DNA of 26,983 nt from a virus: positions 1 to 26,983 of IMG/VR virus record IMGVR_UViG_3300013101_000068. One strand, written 5' to 3'. A model generated the notes under the pieces. The model was not told the DNA's origin and made no database searches. It worked only from the letters and a program-made list of their open reading frames with translations. Position numbers and translations under genes: made by a program. Position 1 is the first letter of the stretch; every line of letters begins with the position of its first letter. This document shows positions 13,820 through 22,438 of the stretch, in pieces.

Positions 13820-15808
13820 TTATTTAATATCATCTTCATCGGCAATCTTTAAAATTTTACCCCACGGAAATCTTTCTCGCATTTCTTTCATTTCCATGCT
13901 ACCATATAATAACCATATAAATTTATTAGAAAATGTTGGAACCTTTAGAGTTGAATTATCATGATTAAATCCATCTGTCGCAAATACAACTAGACTTGGA
14001 TTCTTTAGAAATTTTTCAACATAATCTAATGGATGCTGAAATACAGTACCTCCGCCTCCTGGTACTTCCCCATTTTTTGGAATCCAAGGTTGATTACCAC
14101 CTTTTATTTTTTGAATAGAGGGAAGATGAACATTGCCATCAAAAAATATAACGGTAATCTCTTTAACCTTTTTAGAAAACACAATTTGGTTAATTTCGTT
14201 TAGTATTCTTGTTTGCCAATCTCTGTTCATAGACCCTGATACATCAACTAACACTACAACATTATTTATAGCGTCACGTTGTTTTTTAGCGCCGTATCTT
14301 AATATTTTTTGGCCAGCTCTCATATGACGTCTATTACCTAATTGCCATTTTTTATTACTAGATAATGCAGTAGCTACAAAGTTAGCAAATTCTTCTTTCC
14401 AATTAACGTCTCCCTTAAACATTCTTTTAAGAGCTGCTTTAAGCATTCCACCAACTGATGTACCTCCTGACTTTGCATCGATGGCATCGATGTCGTCCAT
14501 TAATTTTCGAGCGTTATTACTCCATTTTCTTTCAGAATCTTCATCATCTATTGCACCATGTCCAGCATTACGCGCAATTTGTTTTCCTCTTTCTTTAGAA
14601 ATTAAAATACCAGTATTTCCAGGATCTGCGTCGACAGTGACTATAGTTTTACCGCCGCTTAATTCAACTTCTTTACCATCTTTGAATCCTTTAGCTTTTC
14701 CGTCGCCTTTACCTTTTTTATCTTCTCCTTTATCGTCTTTATTTTCTTTTGGGGGTAATTTGTATTCAACTTCTGGACCTGTGCCTCCACCTCCATCTCC
14801 ACCTTCTGGTGGTCTACCTGGTAAAATTGGAATTAATTCTTCACGTTTATACGTATTAATTTTATCATTATATACGCCTGAACGATCACCTTCACCATAA
14901 CTCTCATTCACATCTATTGGAGTGACTTCAAATGTGCCATCAGGATTAGTTGAAACGATACGACCAACACCGCCTGTTGATTTTATTCTAACTTCATCAC
15001 CAACAGCTAATGGTCCCGGAGGTTGAGGTGGGGGTGGTGGTCCGCCACCTGGTGGTTGTTTTGGATCTGGTTCACCGTCCCCTGGTTGAGGAGGCATGTC
15101 AAGTGTTGGTGTTTCATCATAAATCATATCGTATATGGTTTCAACTGGCATATTAAGATATTTAACATCATATAATCCATGAATGGATTTTACGGTTTCT
15201 GGAGAAAAATGCTTTGAAAGAGTATCTACTATAAGAGCATTTATTTCATAATCTGCAGCAACATTAAATAAAGATACATTTTGTGATGTTGGATTACCAT
15301 TTGCATCTTTCCCTGTCATAACTAAGGTTGCATTACGACCTTTCATTCTATCCATATGATTCATCACACAATGCATGATTTCGTGTATTAAAACGAAAAT
15401 TCTTTGGGAGAATGTTAAACCTTGAGCAAATTGAGGATTAACAAATAATCTAACCCCATCAGTTGCCATCGTTTTAATTTCAAAAGTATAAATTGGCGTA
15501 AATTCATTAACATAAGGTCCAAATAATGGAGCTTGACCAATGATAGTAACATTAGCTTTTGTCATAACTTTATTTAATGCCGCTATATCAATTTCTGTAC
15601 CATCTGGTGATATAACTACATCACAATCTTCTATTAAAGTTTTGCCAGCAATAATTTGTTCAGATTCATAAATAAAATTATCAAGACTTGGATAAAAACT
15701 TTCTTCTATAACAGATAATTTATCGTTAGGATCCGGATATATGATATTAACAGGAATATCTATTTTAGATAACTCTGCAAAAAAATCTTGTATTGTTGGA
15801 TAAAACAT
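13820..15808 (-). CDS. DUF2201-like metallopeptidase/VWA-domain protein (MoxR partner)
   Basis: The start is set at the ATG at 15808 (MFYPTIQDFFAEL), giving 662 residues. A start 13 codons upstream is open but would encode AT-driven residues and overlap the previous gene. The N-terminal half has FVLIHEIMHCVMNH, an HExxH zinc-metallopeptidase motif (142-146), and NVAADYEIN about 40 residues on, as in DUF2201-type proteins. A Pro/Gly-rich stretch with an inserted SH3/KOW-like segment (VGDEVRIKSTGGVGRIV) and a charged linker follow. The C-terminal VWA domain has the MIDAS sequence VDVSGSMN (Asp522, Ser524, Ser526), GGGGT and FATDG. The order peptidase-like then VWA matches proteins encoded beside MoxR ATPases, and a MoxR gene follows here. 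Whether it hydrolyses peptides is not known. A TATAAATA element lies 17 nt before the start. Confidence 0.85.
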   Translation of the reverse strand: MFYPTIQDFFAELSKIDIPVNIIYPDPNDKLSVIEESFYPSLDNFIYESEQIIAGKTLIEDCDVVISPDGTEIDIAALNKVMTKANVTIIGQAPLFGPYVNEFTPIYTFEIKTMATDGVRLFVNPQFAQGLTFSQRIFVLIHEIMHCVMNHMDRMKGRNATLVMTGKDANGNPTSQNVSLFNVAADYEINALIVDTLSKHFSPETVKSIHGLYDVKYLNMPVETIYDMIYDETPTLDMPPQPGDGEPDPKQPPGGGPPPPPQPPGPLAVGDEVRIKSTGGVGRIVSTNPDGTFEVTPIDVNESYGEGDRSGVYNDKINTYKREELIPILPGRPPEGGDGGGGTGPEVEYKLPPKENKDDKGEDKKGKGDGKAKGFKDGKEVELSGGKTIVTVDADPGNTGILISKERGKQIARNAGHGAIDDEDSERKWSNNARKLMDDIDAIDAKSGGTSVGGMLKAALKRMFKGDVNWKEEFANFVATALSSNKKWQLGNRRHMRAGQKILRYGAKKQRDAINNVVVLVDVSGSMNRDWQTRILNEINQIVFSKKVKEITVIFFDGNVHLPSIQKIKGGNQPWIPKNGEVPGGGGTVFQHPLDYVEKFLKNPSLVVFATDGFNHDNSTLKVPTFSNKFIWLLYGSMEMKEMRERFPWGKILKIADEDDIK

Positions 15809-15825
15809 ATTTAAGTACTTTAATT

Positions 15826-15833
15826 TATTTATA
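15826..15833 (-). promoter_or_regulatory. TATAAATA element, possible T4-type late promoter
   Basis: Minus-strand TATAAATA, identical to the T4 late promoter -10 box, lies in the gap between the 369-residue gene and the VWA gene, 17 nt before the ATG at 15808. A second copy is upstream of nrdJ. In such AT-rich DNA this octamer occurs often by chance, so confidence is low. Confidence 0.3.
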
Positions 15834-15836
15834 TAT

Positions 15837-16946
15837 TTAATTATCAAGATACTTAATTAACCTATGAACTAAGTCAGTATAAGTTGCCATTACGTTTTTA
15901 TAAATGCTACTACTATGAATGGATAATTTAAGTGTGCCTATCTTATATATCATATAAGTTCGACCACGATGGCTTGGATTTATAGATGGTAAATACGCCT
16001 TTATAGTACCATTTTTCTTTTGTCTATCAGTTGATTGTATAATAAATCCATGATCTGTTAATAATTTAAGTGCTTGCTTAAGATTTTTCTGTCTAAATTG
16101 ATCTGATCTATTAGCAAATGAATCCATTTTAGATTTTGCTCCAAATGCTGCAACGAAAAGTTCAGGTATATTATTTTTAACATATATGACTAATGAGCCA
16201 TCAGATTTAAATTTTTGCATATACTTTATTGCTGTATCAGGGAATTTTTTATATAATGTTTCTATATTTAAATTATATGCTAACCAATTTTTTCTAACAA
16301 TTGCAGTTTTCAAATATTCTGTTAATACTTGATTTGACCATGATGAATCAACAATAAAATCAAATTCAGAATAATTTTTTCCAAGCATATATGCTGGTTT
16401 TTGAATTAATATTTCGCGAGCTCTTTTTTCACTTAAATCTAACACTAAAAAATTATCTGGAGTTATGTATTTGTTTACATTTTTATTAAATATTTCTATA
16501 GCTTTATCTATGAATTGATCCGGGATTTTATTTTGTTTTAAAGCATAATCTAAAAAATCGGTTTCTGAGTTAAATGTCCAATATAATTTTTTATTTTTTA
16601 ATATACTCGGAAATATATAATTTTTGTCTATTCGCCATTGATACATGTTTCTTATTGCATCAACAAAATCATATATAACATCTATTGTGCCTGGCACTAA
16701 TTCTGCATTAGCAAAAATTGTGCCATCAGGCGGGTTATTAACCCAACCTGAATTAAATTTTAATTTAATATAATTATCTTCAAGTATTAAATTAAAATTT
16801 CTGTTAGTTGTGGAATAATTATCTATATAATTATTAAAATCGTCTAATGCTTTTGATATTAAATAAGAGTGCCCAGTATTAAGAGCTTGATATGAATCCA
16901 TATCTTCTTCAAACTCAAAAAGTCGCGGATAGAAATTTTTAGACAT
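15837..16946 (-). CDS. Hypothetical protein, first gene of the MoxR-VWA block
   Basis: A 369-residue soluble protein that I do not recognise. The N-terminal region (1-130) is rich in Asn, Tyr and Phe with acidic patches; the middle (150-260) contains helices such as FIDKAIEIFNKNVNKYITPD. The C-terminal part (about 285-350) has FRQKNLKQALKLLTDHGFII followed by a strand pair and RGRTYMIYKIG, resembling a helix-turn-helix or winged-helix layout but without a secure match. It is the first gene after the terminator at 16974-17002 and thus probably leads the transcript with the VWA protein, the AAA+ ATPase and the DUF2693-like protein. MoxR-VWA systems often have an extra adaptor or substrate gene, a role this protein could fill (inference). 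Confidence 0.7.
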   Translation of the reverse strand: MSKNFYPRLFEFEEDMDSYQALNTGHSYLISKALDDFNNYIDNYSTTNRNFNLILEDNYIKLKFNSGWVNNPPDGTIFANAELVPGTIDVIYDFVDAIRNMYQWRIDKNYIFPSILKNKKLYWTFNSETDFLDYALKQNKIPDQFIDKAIEIFNKNVNKYITPDNFLVLDLSEKRAREILIQKPAYMLGKNYSEFDFIVDSSWSNQVLTEYLKTAIVRKNWLAYNLNIETLYKKFPDTAIKYMQKFKSDGSLVIYVKNNIPELFVAAFGAKSKMDSFANRSDQFRQKNLKQALKLLTDHGFIIQSTDRQKKNGTIKAYLPSINPSHRGRTYMIYKIGTLKLSIHSSSIYKNVMATYTDLVHRLIKYLDN

Positions 16947-16973
16947 GTAAATATTTTATTTTATATATCTCAT

Positions 16974-17002
16974 AAAAAAAGACTGATTAATAATCAGTCT
17001 TT
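16974..17002 (-). terminator. Rho-independent terminator after nrdJ
   Basis: The minus strand reads AAAGACTGATT, a 3-nt loop, AATCAGTCTTT and then further T residues (seven-T tract at 16974-16980). The 11-bp stem with a T-run lies 23 nt after the nrdJ stop and upstream of the 369-residue gene. It should end the replication/nucleotide transcript. Confidence 0.85.
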
Positions 17003-17024
17003 GTGAGGGATGAACATATTAATA

Positions 17025-20000
17025 TTAACATCTCGAATAACCACAAGATATACATTGCACACATCCTGATTCAGTTATGAGTTTATCACCACATTCTGGA
17101 CATGCCTCTCCATCAATTTCATAAGCATCAGCATATCTAGATAAATATCTTCGAACTACTGAAGAGAATGATGAAATATTTTCATCTACTTTCTGAACTA
17201 TTTTATTAATATAATCAACCTTAACTCCGTGTCTTAACATAGCTGATATCGTTAATGTTAATGATCGTTCCTCGATTCTATTAGATGCTAATTCTAAATT
17301 ATCGATTTCGAAATCACCATTAATAAATTTATAATGCCCTTTTCTAATTTTAATTATTTTACCTCTAGTATTTTTATCACTAGGAGGATTTTCAAATGCA
17401 AAAAATTCATATGGCTTATTTTTATATAGTCCTACAATAACTGCAAACTTTTTACCTTGCGCTGTTGCTGAATAATAATCTGCTGGCAATTCTTTAGGTC
17501 TTTTAGGCGATGTTGTTTCTAAGAAATCTTCCTCATTACTTTTCTTTTTAGTTGATAAAACTCCAGATCTAGAACCTTCTCTATAAATAGTACATCCTTT
17601 ACAACCAGCTTTCCATGCTTGGAAATAAATGTCATTAACTGCTTCCACAGAAATATCTTCAGGTAAATTATGAGTTACTGAAATTGCATGATCTACCCAT
17701 TTCTGAATAGCACCTTGCATATTTACTTTCTCTTTATAATCAATATTATGGGACTCACTTCCAGCCCATGGGGATTGTGCAACTAACTCATTTAATTCTT
17801 TTTCATTTAATAGTTGAGGATCTATCTCTTTTTCATTTTTGCACCATCTTTCAAATGGTGCATGTAATACATAATATTCTTCCCATGAATCTCCGTTATC
17901 ATCAACATAATCAACTTTAACATTTTCTTCATTAGCATTAACTTTACGAACCCTATAAAAGAAACATTTAAATACTGGTTCCATACTGGAAGTTGTTTGA
18001 GCTTCAATAGCTAATGAACCAGTTGGAGCAATAGATAAATTAGCAATATTTCTACGACCAGTATTTAGATATTGCTCATATTCTTTATTATCAAAGTTAT
18101 TAGAAATAACTCTCATAATAAATGGATTACCTGCTTCTTTGTCAGCATCCCATAATAAAAATGCGCCTCTTTCTTTTGCAAGATTTACACTTTCTCTATA
18201 TGAATTAATTGCCATCACTTTAGCTATCTCTTCTGCAACCTTAGTAGCTTTTTTACTACCATATGTAATTCCTAAAGACGCTAATGCATCGCCTAAGCCG
18301 AGCATCCCTAAACCAGTTCTACGACCGTTTTGAAGTACTCGTAATACTTCTGCCCATAATTCTATTTCAGTTCTTTTTATATTTTTTGCTTCAGGATCTT
18401 TCTTAAGTTTTTTAAGAATTTTATTAATTTTTTCTTCTTCTAAAGTTATAACATCATCCATAAATCTTTGAGCCATTCTAGTCATCCGAGCTAATTCTGC
18501 CCATTTAACTCTAGCTTTAGATGTATATGGTTTATCAATAAATGCAGCAATGTTAATTGAACCTAAACGACATGAATCATGTGAGCTTAAAGGCACTTCA
18601 CCACAATTGCGAATAGTTATGCCAGAAGAGACAACATAATTATCATCTTCATATTTTGTTATTATGTCATAATTATGGTTGTCATCAACTGTTATATTAA
18701 ACACATCTTCGTATCCATAAAATTCAATTGATTTAACTTTATGATTTTCACAAACTTGATGTTTAAAATTTGTAAAAGATTTAAATCTAAAGTCATTTCC
18801 TATATTTTTAGGCATACCAGTTTGTTCAGCATATGCATACCATAATTTCCTAGTAAATTTCCCTTTTGCTTTAAATATTTTTTTTGCTTCAGTTAATATT
18901 TCATTATTTGTAAACCCACTATATTTACCATTTGATTCTCCTTTATGTGAAGCAAAATTTCTTTTCCATTCTGCAGTCATTTTATGATATGGATTTAAAT
19001 CTCCTCTCATATTTTTCGCATGAAATTCTCTATGATCTTCATGTGTCATTTCCATCAAATTATCATATGCATCATTTTTATTATTGCAATCTTTATGATG
19101 TATAGCATAAATTTTAGAATCTGGTGCACTGCCATTATAAAATTCATATATAGTTCTATATTGGCGTCTATTACGGTAATTGCCCCCGATCATTTTAGCC
19201 CCTACGCCAGAAATTTGTCTATAATTATTAGAATCAAAGGAATAAAATGGTGTTATAGAATCTCCAACTCTCAAATCTTTTAATTCTACATAATTTAAGT
19301 CTTTAGTTAATACACTATGATCAGGCGTTGCAATTAGATGACTTCCATCATCTAATGTTAATTTCCAAACTTTAGTTTTTGATTTAGTTAATCTTGGATT
19401 ACGTGCCCATTTTATTTGTTTTTGACCCGAATTAGGATTAGTAGAATAAACAGGTACATCTCTACCCTCTTCAACTAATTGTTTTATAGAAACTGCATTT
19501 CTTCCATCGGCAACAGCAATTAATGTATCACCGGTAATACAAGGATTTGTTCCTCTCGTTTCAAAACCATCGTCAGCATACATATCTGCTGGTGATTCTT
19601 TTATAATGTTATCCCAGAATAATACACCTGGTTCTGCATTCTTATGCGCCATTTTTATAATACCTTCCCATATATCACGAGCTTTAACTCGTTTTACGTA
19701 TGAACCATCTGATTGAATTCTAGTTTTATTATAAGGTATTTGTTCATCTATAGTTGGTTGTCCCTTTTGGATGGGCCATGCAAGATAAAAATCTTGATCA
19801 TTTTTAGCAGCTTCCATAAATTCATCTGTCATTTTAACAGATACGTTAGCTCCAGTTATTTGAGTTAAATCATCTTTAGCATTTATAAAATCTTCTATAT
19901 CTGGATGTTGAACGTGTAATGAAATCATTAAAGCGCCGCGTCTTCCATCTTGAGCAACTTCTCTAGTTGTATTAGAATAACGATTCATAAAAGAAACAGC

Positions 20001-20468
20001 CCCTGTAGAACTTTGTGCTGAATTATTTACTGATGCGTATTTTGGACGAAGATGTTCTAATGTTATACCGACGCCTCCTCGTCTTTTCATTAATTGCGCA
20101 ATGGATTCATCTAAATTAAAAATGCCACCATAAGAATCAGCTTCATTATCAATAAAAAAGCAATTTCCTAAAGAAACTGCATTGGGATTACCAGATCCGA
20201 AAAGTATTGAGCCAGCAAATATAAAATTCTTAAAATTCTTTAAATTTTTATAAATCTCATCATATGATAGAGGATTTGGAAATTGATCTTCAGCTCTTTT
20301 AATTTCAGTTGCTACTCTTTTTATAGTATCATCTGGACTTATTTCTACGTATTCTCCATTAATTTTAAGAGCGTATTTGTTCATCCATACTTTTGCAGCA
20401 AGTTCATCATTATTGAAATATTCGAGGGCTGATTTGTGTAATTGGGATTCAGAATATGTTTGAGTCAT
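17025..20468 (-). CDS. nrdJ: Adenosylcobalamin-dependent (class II) ribonucleoside-diphosphate reductase, intein-containing
   Basis: A 1147-residue precursor: extein 1-309 and 622-1147 (835 residues after splicing) plus a 312-residue intein. It reduces ribonucleotides to deoxyribonucleotides for DNA synthesis using a thiyl radical made with B12. Landmarks are SLGNCFFIDNEAD with redox Cys103, RRGGVGI at 129-135, TNPC/CGEVPLSS with the radical cysteine at 622 after splicing, DSCRLGSIN with partner Cys633, SIAPTGSLA, and GCKGCTIYREGSRSGVLS typical of NrdJ. The C-terminus has a TSCPD-like region and the zinc-ribbon-like tail CPECGDKL...GCVQCISCGYSRC. No ATP-cone is seen at the N-terminus. It lies 97 nt after the polymerase gene and is closed by a terminator. 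Splicing is required for activity because the radical cysteine is separated from its NP context. Confidence 0.93.
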   Translation of the reverse strand: MTQTYSESQLHKSALEYFNNDELAAKVWMNKYALKINGEYVEISPDDTIKRVATEIKRAEDQFPNPLSYDEIYKNLKNFKNFIFAGSILFGSGNPNAVSLGNCFFIDNEADSYGGIFNLDESIAQLMKRRGGVGITLEHLRPKYASVNNSAQSSTGAVSFMNRYSNTTREVAQDGRRGALMISLHVQHPDIEDFINAKDDLTQITGANVSVKMTDEFMEAAKNDQDFYLAWPIQKGQPTIDEQIPYNKTRIQSDGSYVKRVKARDIWEGIIKMAHKNAEPGVLFWDNIIKESPADMYADDGFETRGTNPCITGDTLIAVADGRNAVSIKQLVEEGRDVPVYSTNPNSGQKQIKWARNPRLTKSKTKVWKLTLDDGSHLIATPDHSVLTKDLNYVELKDLRVGDSITPFYSFDSNNYRQISGVGAKMIGGNYRNRRQYRTIYEFYNGSAPDSKIYAIHHKDCNNKNDAYDNLMEMTHEDHREFHAKNMRGDLNPYHKMTAEWKRNFASHKGESNGKYSGFTNNEILTEAKKIFKAKGKFTRKLWYAYAEQTGMPKNIGNDFRFKSFTNFKHQVCENHKVKSIEFYGYEDVFNITVDDNHNYDIITKYEDDNYVVSSGITIRNCGEVPLSSHDSCRLGSINIAAFIDKPYTSKARVKWAELARMTRMAQRFMDDVITLEEEKINKILKKLKKDPEAKNIKRTEIELWAEVLRVLQNGRRTGLGMLGLGDALASLGITYGSKKATKVAEEIAKVMAINSYRESVNLAKERGAFLLWDADKEAGNPFIMRVISNNFDNKEYEQYLNTGRRNIANLSIAPTGSLAIEAQTTSSMEPVFKCFFYRVRKVNANEENVKVDYVDDNGDSWEEYYVLHAPFERWCKNEKEIDPQLLNEKELNELVAQSPWAGSESHNIDYKEKVNMQGAIQKWVDHAISVTHNLPEDISVEAVNDIYFQAWKAGCKGCTIYREGSRSGVLSTKKKSNEEDFLETTSPKRPKELPADYYSATAQGKKFAVIVGLYKNKPYEFFAFENPPSDKNTRGKIIKIRKGHYKFINGDFEIDNLELASNRIEERSLTLTISAMLRHGVKVDYINKIVQKVDENISSFSSVVRRYLSRYADAYEIDGEACPECGDKLITESGCVQCISCGYSRC
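18606..19541 (-). mobile_element. Intein with HNH homing endonuclease inside nrdJ
   Basis: The intein covers precursor residues 310-621. Block A is CITGDTLIAVADGR starting at Cys310; block B is DGSHLIATPDHSVLT with the TxxH motif. An HNH nuclease follows: IHHKDCNNKNDAYDNL with His457/His458 and Asn470, then THEDHREFHAKN. A DNA-recognition-like helical region lies at about 521-570. Block F is YEDVFNITVDDNHNYDI and block G is VVSSGITIRN followed by extein Cys622. The intein removes itself by protein splicing, joining NP to CGE. The residue before the terminal Asn621 is Arg rather than the usual His. Insertion at the most conserved active-site position is typical of RNR inteins, since it is hard to delete cleanly. 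Confidence 0.92.
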
Positions 20469-20523
20469 ATCTATAATTGTGAATTATTTTAGTTATTATT
20501 TTAGGTAAAAAATAAATGTGGAA

Positions 20524-20531
20524 TATTTATA
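20524..20531 (-). promoter_or_regulatory. TATAAATA element upstream of nrdJ
   Basis: Minus-strand TATAAATA in the 97-nt polymerase-nrdJ gap, 55 nt before the nrdJ ATG. It resembles the T4 late -10 box and also a generic AT-rich -10 region. It follows immediately after the inverted repeat at 20537-20558. Chance occurrence cannot be excluded. Confidence 0.3.
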
Positions 20532-20536
20532 TAGTC

Positions 20537-20558
20537 TTAACAAAAATTAATTTGTTAA
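20537..20558. repeat. Inverted repeat between the polymerase fragment and nrdJ
   Basis: Perfect 8-bp arms TTAACAAA and TTTGTTAA around a 6-nt loop AATTAA, starting 7 nt beyond the polymerase stop. No T-run follows on the minus strand, so it is a poor terminator. It could be a weak attenuator, an RNA-processing hairpin or a scar of rearrangement at the polymerase split. Confidence 0.5.
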
Positions 20559-20565
20559 AGTGTAC

Positions 20566-22011
20566 CTACGCCATACTTTCTGAAATATTTTTTTGTCTTT
20601 TTTTCAAGATTTTTTTCAATTCATCTGCTTCTATTGCAGCTTGTTGAGAAATACGCTTTTCATCTTTTCTCTGATTATAATAATTTGTTAAAATTTCAGA
20701 TAAAAGTGGTTCATTAGTAGCGTCAAATACAGCGCCGCTAGAACATTTAATTTGATTTGCACTAGTCTTATAGTTTTTATCTTTAATTATGAAATTTTCT
20801 ACTGAAATCTCGAATTGTCTCATAATAGATGGATATAGAGAAGCAAAATCAAATGATACAACCCATTCATAAAGATTTGACGTAGGATCATAAACAAAAG
20901 CTCCTTCATAATTTCCTCTAACAAAGTCTCTTTTAACTTTAGGAAATACCCATTTACGTTTATATGCATATCGTGTTAGAGTAGCCTCCAACATATTAAT
21001 AGGAGAAAAAGCTTTCATAGCCTCAACTCTCGTGATATTACTAAGACCTAAGAATGTTTCCATCGTCTTAAGTTTATTATGAATCTCTTCAACTAAAATT
21101 GTATCAATTGCATTATAAAATACATATTGATCAAAATCTTTAGTATATAAATCTTGGAATGATCCAGGATATTTTACTTTAGAGATTCCTAATGCTGCAC
21201 TAGATACAAAATCTAAAGAATCATTTTCTTTTATATCAATTGTTCTATCCCATTTCTTATAAACTTCCATATAATCAACAATAAGCTTATGCTGTGGAAG
21301 CATCAATTCTATCTTTTTGCCTCTTTCCATACTTCTATGCTTATACCATTGTTTGGTTGGGCTCATCCAAGATATATCGATATTTAATCTATTACATCTA
21401 TTGTAAATATATTGCCAATCATAATTCCAAAAGTTCCATCCAGTTGTTAATGGTGCATGACGCATATAATTATAAAGAAAATCATGTAACATCACTGCTT
21501 CATTTTCATATACTTTATATAAAAATTTATATGATTTACCAAGTGGCTTTAAGTGTTTATCTAATTTCTCTTGAATTTCATTTAATTCTCTTTCTGATAA
21601 TTGTTTTAATCCAAATACAGTAACATCTGGAAAATGACTCCATGCAATAGTATTAATTCTATTATTAGCTGGACCAGCCTCTGGAAATCCATCATCAGTA
21701 ACATCAACTTCAATATCACAAGAATAAACTTGTGGCATATTATGTTCGAATAATGGCGCAACAAGATCCTCTCCTGCGTCCATAAAAAATTCTTGTATTC
21801 TATATTTAGTTAAAAAATCTGTGGGTGATTTACGTACCTTTTTATTATTCCAAGATTGAACATTAGGGGTAGCCGAATTTTGATATTGAGATTCCAAATA
21901 AAGATATTGTTGATTATCTGGAATATTTAGCTTCATATAAGCTACTTCTCCTTTTTTATCAATATATGAAATTATTAAGTTGCCTTTGCGTTGTTCTATA
22001 TTTAAAATCAT
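20566..22011 (-). CDS. Family B DNA polymerase, N-terminal part (exonuclease plus palm motif A), split
   Basis: A 481-residue protein ending in TAG. The 3'-5' exonuclease domain has Exo I in YSCDIEV (Asp99, Glu101), Exo II in TGWNFWNYDWQYIYNR (about 190-205, Asp198) and Exo III in YNAIDTILVEE (Asp303). The YxGG-like YEGAFV lies at 368-373, and palm motif A is SFDFASLYPSIMRQ at 386-399 (Asp388). The chain then enters the fingers region (TNYYNQRKDEKR, then KKILKKRQKN) and stops. Motif B (KxxxNSxYG) and motif C (YGDTDS) are missing and are not encoded elsewhere in this window. Translation past the TAG gives no polymerase sequence. Split T4-type polymerases encoded as two polypeptides are known in some Aeromonas phages, so a separate second gene is likely. 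Alone this part could only act as a nuclease. Confidence 0.9.
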   Translation of the reverse strand: MILNIEQRKGNLIISYIDKKGEVAYMKLNIPDNQQYLYLESQYQNSATPNVQSWNNKKVRKSPTDFLTKYRIQEFFMDAGEDLVAPLFEHNMPQVYSCDIEVDVTDDGFPEAGPANNRINTIAWSHFPDVTVFGLKQLSERELNEIQEKLDKHLKPLGKSYKFLYKVYENEAVMLHDFLYNYMRHAPLTTGWNFWNYDWQYIYNRCNRLNIDISWMSPTKQWYKHRSMERGKKIELMLPQHKLIVDYMEVYKKWDRTIDIKENDSLDFVSSAALGISKVKYPGSFQDLYTKDFDQYVFYNAIDTILVEEIHNKLKTMETFLGLSNITRVEAMKAFSPINMLEATLTRYAYKRKWVFPKVKRDFVRGNYEGAFVYDPTSNLYEWVVSFDFASLYPSIMRQFEISVENFIIKDKNYKTSANQIKCSSGAVFDATNEPLLSEILTNYYNQRKDEKRISQQAAIEADELKKILKKRQKNISESMA

Positions 22012-22069
22012 AAGTTGTCATTTATTGTTATATGTAATTTGTAATATGGAGTTTATATTTTAACTCAAT

Positions 22070-22438
22070 TTAACTTGATTTTAAATCTGGTTCAAAGTTT
22101 AAAACTTCTTCAGCAGTATTAAATCTGTAAACTGGAATACCTTCTTCCATTGCAGTTTGTTCTTCTAAATCAGCGCCTCCACTTAATATTTCTTCACCAT
22201 TTTTATCATATGGTACAATACGAATTAAGGCATCACATGTTTTTAACCATGCTAAATCCCATTCTAACCATGATTTCTCTGATCTTTGATGAACTAAGTG
22301 TAAAAAATGAGTTAATAATGGAATAAAAGGGGTATGACCTTGATCTAATAAAATATCTGCGACATCCATTTGTCGTCTTACATTTGTAGCTTGATTACCA
22401 TTAGTATATGGAGAAGCTATATAGATTTTTAATTTCAT
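22070..22438 (-). CDS. Nucleoside 2-deoxyribosyltransferase-like protein (DUF4406 type)
   Basis: A 122-residue Rossmann-like protein. Features are KIYIASPYTNG at 4-14, a helix with NVRRQMDVADILLDQGH, the strand and loop TPFIPLLTHF, WLEWDLAWLKTCDALIRI in the middle, and SGGADLEEQTAMEEGIPVYRF near 86-106, which matches the substrate-binding SxGAxxE pattern of this superfamily. Relatives cleave or exchange the base of deoxynucleosides or deoxynucleotides; many phage copies are uncharacterised. Its place between dUTPase and the polymerase/NrdJ genes supports a role in nucleotide metabolism. Its ATG overlaps the upstream stop as ATGA (22435-22438). The spacer to the polymerase start is 58 nt. Confidence 0.8.
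   Translation of the reverse strand: MKLKIYIASPYTNGNQATNVRRQMDVADILLDQGHTPFIPLLTHFLHLVHQRSEKSWLEWDLAWLKTCDALIRIVPYDKNGEEILSGGADLEEQTAMEEGIPVYRFNTAEEVLNFEPDLKSS

Noticed and set aside
20537-20558. Inverted repeat after the polymerase gene as an intrinsic terminator
   Set aside because: The stem is pure AT-rich with only two GC pairs and no T-run follows on the minus strand; kept only as an inverted repeat.
20566-20568. TAG stop of the polymerase gene as a recoded sense codon
   Set aside because: The next codons (VHFNKLIFVKTI then TAA) are not polymerase-like and other genes use TAG, TAA and TGA as ordinary stops, so an alternative genetic code is not supported.
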